Shown here one piece after another: positions 58,351 to 64,000 of a DNA stretch of 64,000 nucleotides. Position numbers and translations under genes: made by a program. A model generated the notes under the pieces. That model was not told the DNA's origin and made no database searches. It was given only the letters and a program-made list of their open reading frames with translations. Each line of letters begins with the position of its first letter. Position 1 is the first letter of the stretch. Location of the stretch: positions 2,170,001-2,234,000 of the forward strand of contig NZ_CP169056.1 in assembly GCF_041890415.1 (NCBI RefSeq). Reading direction: 5' to 3'. The DNA is from Pseudoxanthomonas koreensis_A. GTDB lineage: Bacteria; Pseudomonadota; Gammaproteobacteria; Xanthomonadales; Xanthomonadaceae.

Positions 58351-60522
58351 TTACTGGCGGCGCACGCCCTGCACCACGGCGAGGCGGCGCAGGCGGCGGA
58401 TGACGTCGGCCAGGTGGGTACGGTCGCGGACCTGGATGGCGAAGCGCAACTGCGCCGCGTTGATGTCGCGGTCCAGGTAATCCACGCGCTCGATGTTGGA
58501 GTGGCTCTGGGCGACCGCCGCGGCCAGCTGGGCCAGCACCCCGGTGTGGTTTTCCACGTCGACGATGAGCGAGGTGTCGTAATCGCCCGAGACGTTCGGA
58601 TCCCAGTCGATCGGCACCCAGCGCTCGGGCGACTTGCGGAACTCGGCCAGGTTCGGGCAGTCCAGCCGGTGCAGGACTACGCCCTTGCCGGCGGTGTGGT
58701 AGCCCATGATCTCGTCGCCGGGGATGGGCTGGCAGCAGTTGGCGAAGCTGACCACCCCGCCCTCGGTGCCGTTGATCAGGATCTTTTCCTGGAGCCGCCC
58801 GGACGGGCCGCCGCTGCGCAGTTCCGCATAGGCCATCAGCGCCTGTGCGGCCTGGCTGGGCATCCAGTTGCCCAGTGCCACCTCGGCCAGGAACGCCTCC
58901 AGCCGCGGGAACCGGTGCTCGCCCAGGAACGCCTCAAGCCGTTGCGGCGGCAATTTCTCCAGCGAACTGCCCATCGCCTCCAGCGCACGGTCGAGCATGC
59001 GATGGCCCAGTTGCACCGCGTCCTCGTGTTCAAGCTGCTTGAGCTGGTGGCGGATGGCGGTGCGCGCCTTGCTGGTGACCACGAACTCCAGCCATTGCGG
59101 CTTGGGCGCGGCCGAGCGCGCGGTGATGATCTCCACCGTCTGCCCGCTTGCAAGCCTGGTCTTGAGCGGCACCAGCTTGCGGTCCACGCGCGCGGCCACC
59201 GCCTGGTTGCCCACATCGGTGTGCACCGCGTAGGCGAAGTCCAGCGCGGTGGAGCTGCGCGGCAGCGACATGATCCGGCCCTTGGGCGTGAACAGGTAGA
59301 CCTCGTCCGGGAACAGGTCGACCTTCACGTTCTCCAGGAACTCCAGCGAGGAGCCGGCCGCGCGCTGCGATTCGATCAGCTCCACGATCCAGGCGTGGGC
59401 CCGGCTCTGCGCGCTGTTGGGGCTGTCGCCACCATGCTTGTAGGTCCAGTGCGCGGCGATCCCGCGCTCGGCGATCAGGTCCATCTCCTCGGTGCGGATC
59501 TGCACTTCGATCGGCGAGCCGTAAGGACCGAACAGGACCGTGTGCAGCGACTGGTAGCCGTTGGCCTTGGGGATGGCGATGAAGTCACGGAAACGCCCGT
59601 CCAGCGGCTTGAACTGCGCGTGCACCGTGCCCAGCGCGTGGTAGCAGTCGGGCACGCTGCGCACCACCACCCGGAACCCGAACACGTCCATCACCTGGTC
59701 GAAGCTTTTGCCTTCGCCGAGCATCTTGTTGTAGATGCTCCACGGGGTCTTGATCCGGCTCACCAGCCGGTGTTCCAGGCCTTCGCGGGCCAGGCCCTGG
59801 GACAGCTTGACCTCCACCTGCGCCATCGACTCGCGGCGCATCACCGGCTGGCTGCGGATGTGTTTTTCCAGGATGTCGTGGCGCCACGGATACAGCGCGC
59901 GGAAGCCCAGGTTCTGCAGCTCGGACTTGACCAGGCTCATGCCCAGGCGCTGGGCGATGGGCGCGTAGATCTCCAGCGTCTCCAGGGCGATGCGCCTGCG
60001 CGCTTCACGGCTCTGCGCGCCCAGGGTGCGCATGTTGTGCAGGCGGTCGGCCAGCTTGATCATGATCACGCGCAGGTCGCGCGACATCGCCAGCAGCATC
60101 TTGCGGAAGCTCTCGGCCGCCGCCTCGTGGCGGTCGCGGAACTTGAGCTTGTCCAGCTTGGTGACGCCATCGACCAGCTCGGCCACGTCCTCGCCGAACG
60201 CCGCGGCGATGTCCTTGCGGGTGAGCGGGGTGTCCTCGATGGTGTCGTGCAGGATCGCCGCGATCAGCGACTCCACGTCCAGGCCCAGTTCGGCCAGCAC
60301 CCCGGCCACCGCCACCGGATGGGTGATGTAGGGTTCGCCGGACTTGCGGGTCTGGCCGGCGTGCGCACCGTCGCCCATCCGCCAGGCCTCGCGCAGCAAC
60401 GGCAACTGCTCGCGCGGCAGGTAGGCCGCCAGGCGTTCCAGTTCGAGGACATAGTCGGGCACGGGCTCGCCCGTGGGTGGCGGCCCATTCGCGATTGCCT
60501 GGGCGGAATGGCCTGCGGTCAT
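58351..60522 (-). CDS. spoT: Bifunctional (p)ppGpp synthetase/hydrolase SpoT
   Basis: A 723-aa RelA/SpoT enzyme with both activities. The hydrolase HD site is intact (AAILHDTIEDTPLT, HD at 92-93, and KLADRLHNMRTL). The synthetase domain has SIYNKMLGEGKSFDQVMDVFGFRVVV and PKANGYQSLHTVLFGP; TGS is DEVYLFTPKGRIMSLPRSSTALDFAYAVHTDVG; the C-terminus carries the conserved-cysteine and ACT regions (FANCCQPIPGDEI, IVDVENHTGVLAQL). Length matches E. coli SpoT (702 aa). gmk is upstream on the same strand, but rpoZ, usually between them, is absent. A TAGTCT hexamer six bases before ATG 60522 suggests its own leaderless promoter. Confidence 0.95.
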   Translation of the reverse strand: MTAGHSAQAIANGPPPTGEPVPDYVLELERLAAYLPREQLPLLREAWRMGDGAHAGQTRKSGEPYITHPVAVAGVLAELGLDVESLIAAILHDTIEDTPLTRKDIAAAFGEDVAELVDGVTKLDKLKFRDRHEAAAESFRKMLLAMSRDLRVIMIKLADRLHNMRTLGAQSREARRRIALETLEIYAPIAQRLGMSLVKSELQNLGFRALYPWRHDILEKHIRSQPVMRRESMAQVEVKLSQGLAREGLEHRLVSRIKTPWSIYNKMLGEGKSFDQVMDVFGFRVVVRSVPDCYHALGTVHAQFKPLDGRFRDFIAIPKANGYQSLHTVLFGPYGSPIEVQIRTEEMDLIAERGIAAHWTYKHGGDSPNSAQSRAHAWIVELIESQRAAGSSLEFLENVKVDLFPDEVYLFTPKGRIMSLPRSSTALDFAYAVHTDVGNQAVAARVDRKLVPLKTRLASGQTVEIITARSAAPKPQWLEFVVTSKARTAIRHQLKQLEHEDAVQLGHRMLDRALEAMGSSLEKLPPQRLEAFLGEHRFPRLEAFLAEVALGNWMPSQAAQALMAYAELRSGGPSGRLQEKILINGTEGGVVSFANCCQPIPGDEIMGYHTAGKGVVLHRLDCPNLAEFRKSPERWVPIDWDPNVSGDYDTSLIVDVENHTGVLAQLAAAVAQSHSNIERVDYLDRDINAAQLRFAIQVRDRTHLADVIRRLRRLAVVQGVRRQ

Positions 60523-60534
60523 GCGGAAAGACTA
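60520..60534 (-). promoter_or_regulatory. -10 element placed for a leaderless spoT mRNA
   Basis: TAGTCT on the minus strand (60534-60529), six bases, then ATG 60522. No ribosome site fits in the gap; no -35 recognised. Confidence 0.45.
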
Positions 60535-60668
60535 TGCCAGCGGCATGCCAGCGGCAAACCACGCCCGCGCGGCGACGGGCGCGGCCTGGCGGCGCAGGCG
60601 ACCACCCGCGGCCGGCGCCGGCCGGGCCACCCATGCAGCGTCGGATGCAATGGCATCGCTTCGGCCCT

Positions 60669-61331
60669 TCAGGGCGCACCCGGGTCGGTCAATGCCCGGA
60701 TCAGTTCACGCTGGCGCTCCTGCTGCCGCGCCAGGCGCAGGCGGCTGGCGGTGAACACCGCGCACATCTCATCCACCGCGGTATCGAATACTTCGTTGAC
60801 GATGACGTAGTCGAACTCGGCGTAATGCGACATCTCCTCGCGCGCGGCGGCCAGGCGCCGGGCAATGACCTCGTCGCTGTCCTGGCCGCGCTTGCGCATG
60901 CGCTCGGCCAGCGCCTGCCGCGAGGGCGGCAGGATGAACACGCTGACCGCGTCGGGCACCTTGGCCCGCACCTGGGCCGCGCCCTGCCAGTCGATCTCCA
61001 GCAGCACGTCGTGGCCGGCCGCCAGCTGCGGCTCCACCGACTGCCGCGCGGTGCCCTTCCAGTCGCCGTGCACGCTGGCGTGCTCGAAGAAGTCACCGGC
61101 CTCGATCATCCGGGTGAATTCCCCGGCCGAAACGAAGTGGTAGTGCTGCGCGTGGCGCTCGCCCGGGCGAGGCGGGCGCGAGGTGAAGGACACCGACAGG
61201 CGGATGTTGCGGTCGCGCGCCAGGCAGGCGTTGACCAGGCTCGACTTGCCCGCGCCCGACGGCGCGGCAACGATGAACAGGGTGCCGCGCGGCGCGCCTG
61301 GATCGGTGATTGATGGTTGCTGGTCCGACAT
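60669..61331 (-). CDS. gmk: Guanylate kinase
   Basis: A 220-aa kinase that converts GMP to GDP. P-loop: FIVAAPSGAGKSSLVNACL; GMP-binding: SFTSRPPRPGERHAQHYHFVSAGEF; VHGDWKGTARQSVE; VLLEIDWQGAAQVR; lid IARRLAAAREEM; and FDYVIVNEVFDTA. Length is typical (E. coli 207 aa) plus a short N-terminus. ATG 61331 begins MSDQQPSITDPGAPRG. It lies 47 bases after yicC, as in many proteobacteria. It is followed by 146 non-coding bases and then spoT. Confidence 0.96.
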   Translation of the reverse strand: MSDQQPSITDPGAPRGTLFIVAAPSGAGKSSLVNACLARDRNIRLSVSFTSRPPRPGERHAQHYHFVSAGEFTRMIEAGDFFEHASVHGDWKGTARQSVEPQLAAGHDVLLEIDWQGAAQVRAKVPDAVSVFILPPSRQALAERMRKRGQDSDEVIARRLAAAREEMSHYAEFDYVIVNEVFDTAVDEMCAVFTASRLRLARQQERQRELIRALTDPGAP

Positions 61332-61378
61332 GACTCCCCGTCCTGATGCGCCTGCTGGCCGTGCCCTGGCGTTGCCGC

Positions 61379-62239
61379 TTACTCGAGATTCTGTACCTGC
61401 TCGCGCACCTGGTCGATCAGCACCTTCAGTTCGACCGCCGCATTGGAGGTGCGCGCATCCACCGACTTGGAGCCGAGCGTGTTGGCCTCGCGGTTGAACT
61501 CCTGCAGCAGGAAATCCAGGCGCCTGCCGGCCGGCTGCGATTGCCCCAGCACGCGCCGGATCTCGGCGATGTGGCTGCCCAGGCGATCCAGTTCCTCGTC
61601 CACGTCCAGCTTCTGCAGCCACAGCACCAGTTCCTGCTCGGCACGGCCCGGATCAACCGGGTGCGGCAACTCGGCCAGGCGCGCGGCCAGCTTGGCGCGC
61701 TGGCCTTCGCGGATGGCCGGGATCAGCCCGCTGACCTGCGCGGCGATGCGCTCGATCCCATCCACGCGCTCGACGATGGCCGCGACCAGCTTGGTGCCCT
61801 CGCGCTCGCGCGCGGCCACGAAGTCGTCCAGCACCTGGTCGAGCAGCTCCAGCGCCTGGACCTGCAGCGCCTCGGCATCGGCGTGCGGGGCCTGCAACAC
61901 GCCCGGCATCTGCAGCAGCGTGGTGAACTCCACCTGCAGCCGCGGGAACTGCGCGTCCAGCCGCCGCGCCAGCTCGGCCAGGCGCGCCACCCGCGCCTCG
62001 TCCACCGCCAGGCCGGCGTCCGCATCCGGCGTGCGCAGGCGCAGCACCAGGTCCAGCTTGCCGCGCTGCACCCGCGCGGCCACCCGCTCGCGCAGCAGCG
62101 GCTCGAGCGCGCGCAACTCCTCGGCCAGGCGCAGCCCGGTCTCCAGGAAACGGTGGTTGACCGAGCGCAGTTCGCAACTCAACACGCCCCATGGAGTGGC
62201 ACGTTCGCCACTGGCGAAGGCGGTCATGCTGCGGATCAT
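61379..62239 (-). CDS. yicC: YicC-family endoribonuclease
   Basis: A 286-aa YicC/YloC family protein (E. coli YicC 287 aa), recently recognised as an endoribonuclease involved in RNA turnover. Conserved ends are both present: MIRSMTAFASGERATPWGVLSCELRSVNHRFLE, and the C-terminal GRRLDFLLQEFNREANTLGSKSVDARTSNAAVELKVLIDQVREQVQNLE. ATG 62239 follows an AGAAGGAAT ribosome site. It is the first gene before gmk and divergent from rph, a classic arrangement in which both flanking genes act on RNA. Confidence 0.94.
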   Translation of the reverse strand: MIRSMTAFASGERATPWGVLSCELRSVNHRFLETGLRLAEELRALEPLLRERVAARVQRGKLDLVLRLRTPDADAGLAVDEARVARLAELARRLDAQFPRLQVEFTTLLQMPGVLQAPHADAEALQVQALELLDQVLDDFVAAREREGTKLVAAIVERVDGIERIAAQVSGLIPAIREGQRAKLAARLAELPHPVDPGRAEQELVLWLQKLDVDEELDRLGSHIAEIRRVLGQSQPAGRRLDFLLQEFNREANTLGSKSVDARTSNAAVELKVLIDQVREQVQNLE

Positions 62240-62348
62240 GCGGAATTCCTTCTATGCAAGGCACGAATGGTAATCTAGCCGGCCTTTCCGCGGCACCTTC
62301 GCCTTGCGCAGCCACGCCTGCACCGGTGCCGCCTCCACCGGAACTCCC

Positions 62349-63074
<726 letters not shown>

Positions 63075-63081
63075 TCCGGCC

Positions 63082-63756
63082 GTGCCCGACCATCCTGCCC
63101 CGCGCCTGGTCCTGGCCAGCGCCAACGCAGGCAAGCTGGCCGAGCTGCGCGCATTGCTGGATGGCAGTGCCGTGCAGCTGGTGCCGCAAGGCGAGCTGGG
63201 CGTGGAGGACGTGGAGGAAACCGGGCTGACGTTCGTGGAGAACGCGCTGCTCAAGGCGCGCCATGCCGCGCGCGTGACCGGGTTGCCGGCCCTGGCCGAC
63301 GACTCGGGCCTGTGCGTGGATGCGCTCGGCGGCGCGCCCGGGCTGCATTCGGCGCGCTACGCCGGCAGCCATGGCGACAGTGCGGCCAACATCGCGCGCC
63401 TGCTGGGCGAACTGGATGGTCTTCCTCTTGCTCGGCGCGGCGCGCACTTCTACGCGGTGATCGTGCTGCTGCGCCATGCCGACGACCCGCAGCCGCTGAT
63501 CGCCGAGGGCGTGTGGCCGGGCACGGTGCTCGATGCGCCGCGCGGCACGGCGGGCTTCGGGTACGACCCGGTGTTCCTGGACCCGGCCCTGGCGCACACC
63601 GCCGCCGAACTGGAACCGGCACTGAAGAACCGCATCAGTCATCGCGCCCGCGCGCTGGAGCGCCTGCGCGCGGACCTGCCCGCGGTACTGGCCGCGCTGG
63701 GCCAATCCGGCCGCGCTACTCCAGCCGCCGCAGCCGCCGATGTCCGCCTGCGCTGA
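63082..63756 (+). CDS. rdgB: XTP/dITP diphosphatase RdgB
   Basis: A 224-aa HAM1/RdgB pyrophosphatase that removes non-canonical purine triphosphates. Motifs: SANAGKLAELRALL, ENALLKARHAARVTGLPALADDSGLCVDALGGAPGLHSARYAG, GTAGFGYDPVFLDP and the C-terminal SHRARALERL. No ATG fits; GTG 63082 begins at homology, 7 bases after rph. The C-terminus is about 20 residues longer than E. coli RdgB (197 aa). It overlaps hemW by 17 bases if hemW starts at 63740. The rph-rdgB-hemW order is conserved in many gammaproteobacteria. Confidence 0.94.
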   Translation: MPDHPAPRLVLASANAGKLAELRALLDGSAVQLVPQGELGVEDVEETGLTFVENALLKARHAARVTGLPALADDSGLCVDALGGAPGLHSARYAGSHGDSAANIARLLGELDGLPLARRGAHFYAVIVLLRHADDPQPLIAEGVWPGTVLDAPRGTAGFGYDPVFLDPALAHTAAELEPALKNRISHRARALERLRADLPAVLAALGQSGRATPAAAAADVRLR

Positions 63757-64000
63757 CCCGGCCGGGCACCCGGCGCCAGGCGCGGACGACGCCACCGGCG
63801 CGGCCATGCTGATGCCGCCGCCGCTGTCGCTGTACGTGCACCTGCCGTGGTGCGTGCGCAAGTGCCCGTACTGCGATTTCAACTCGCACGCGGCCGGGGG
63901 CGAGCTTCCGTTCGACGCCTACGTCGACGCCCTGGTGCGTGACCTGGAACATGACCTGCCGCTGGTCTGGGGCCGCCCGGTACACAGCGTGTTCTTCGGC
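63740..64000 (+). CDS. hemW: HemW radical SAM heme chaperone (5' part only)
   Basis: The first 87 codons of a HemW (formerly HemN-like) radical SAM protein, cut by the window end. The cluster motif HLPWCVRKCPYCDFNSHA carries CxxxCxxC for a [4Fe-4S] centre with the aromatic typical of coproporphyrinogen-oxidase-like proteins. HemW family members bind and deliver heme to respiratory proteins. ATG 63740 overlaps rdgB by 17 bases; ATG 63806 (MLMPPPLSLYVHLPW) is an equally possible start that avoids the overlap. Confidence 0.9.
   Translation, partial: MSACADPAGHPAPGADDATGAAMLMPPPLSLYVHLPWCVRKCPYCDFNSHAAGGELPFDAYVDALVRDLEHDLPLVWGRPVHSVFFG

Overview
The window is a 64 kb piece of a high-GC (about 70% by eye) gammaproteobacterial chromosome, almost certainly Xanthomonadaceae (Lysobacter / Luteimonas / Pseudoxanthomonas-like). 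The evidence is a fused lysC-lysA gene, MurL (the Xanthomonas-type muramyl-dipeptide epimerase), a class I fructose-bisphosphate aldolase, REP elements of the Stenotrophomonas GTAG type, and dense packing with many GTG starts and 1-4 base overlaps. No phage, IS, CRISPR, tRNA or rRNA was found; this is core chromosome.

Layout. 1-4.0 kb (minus): murL (cut by the left edge) and lysC-lysA, both feeding cell-wall precursor synthesis. 4.2-6.0 kb (plus): two tandem PhzF-family paralogues. 6.0-12.6 kb (minus): relA and hrpA. 12.7-13.3 kb: dps. 13.4-14.8 kb (minus): nudE-cysQ. 14.8-17.0 kb (plus): bioA-rsmE. 17.0-29.1 kb (minus): a complete Pil-Chp chemosensory operon, pilG-pilH-pilI-pilJ-chpA-chpB-chpC, which controls type IV pilus twitching, behind one recognisable sigma-70 promoter. 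29.3-31.1 kb (plus, divergent): gshB and a tonB-like gene, an arrangement shared with Pseudomonas aeruginosa. 31.2-33.9 kb (minus): aldolase and pyruvate kinase. 34.2-35.1 kb: transaldolase. 35.3-36.2 kb (minus): DUF2007 and msrA. 36.3-41.5 kb (plus): glnS, a deaminase, rlmM, a Tat-exported oxidoreductase and an EF-hand protein. 41.5-43.9 kb (minus): two ubiquinone hydroxylases. 44.0-45.2 kb (plus): a probable vitamin B12 transporter (BtuM-like) with a PduO-type adenosyltransferase. 45.2-46.0 kb: a repeat-filled convergent gap. 46.0-48.2 kb (minus): sucCD. 48.5-53.8 kb (plus): pilS-pilR, then rsmA-apaG-apaH. 53.9-58.3 kb (minus): lgt-thyA-folA, terC, dgkA, tsaB. 58.4-62.2 kb (minus): spoT, gmk, yicC. 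62.3-64 kb (plus): rph, rdgB and the start of hemW.

Themes. Type IV pilus control is represented twice: the Pil-Chp chemosensory system and the PilS-PilR two-component system. Stringent response is represented by separate relA (no visible HD motif) and spoT (HD intact) genes. The least explained signal is a family of three long hairpins (45356-45445, 45816-45897, 53804-53885). Their single-stranded segments are nearly invariant while both stems change with compensation, and all lie between the 3' ends of convergent genes. Other points of note are a ChpB that has lost its methylesterase residues in a cluster lacking pilK, the absence of rpoZ between gmk and spoT, and several promoters placed so that transcription would begin at the start codon (leaderless mRNAs).
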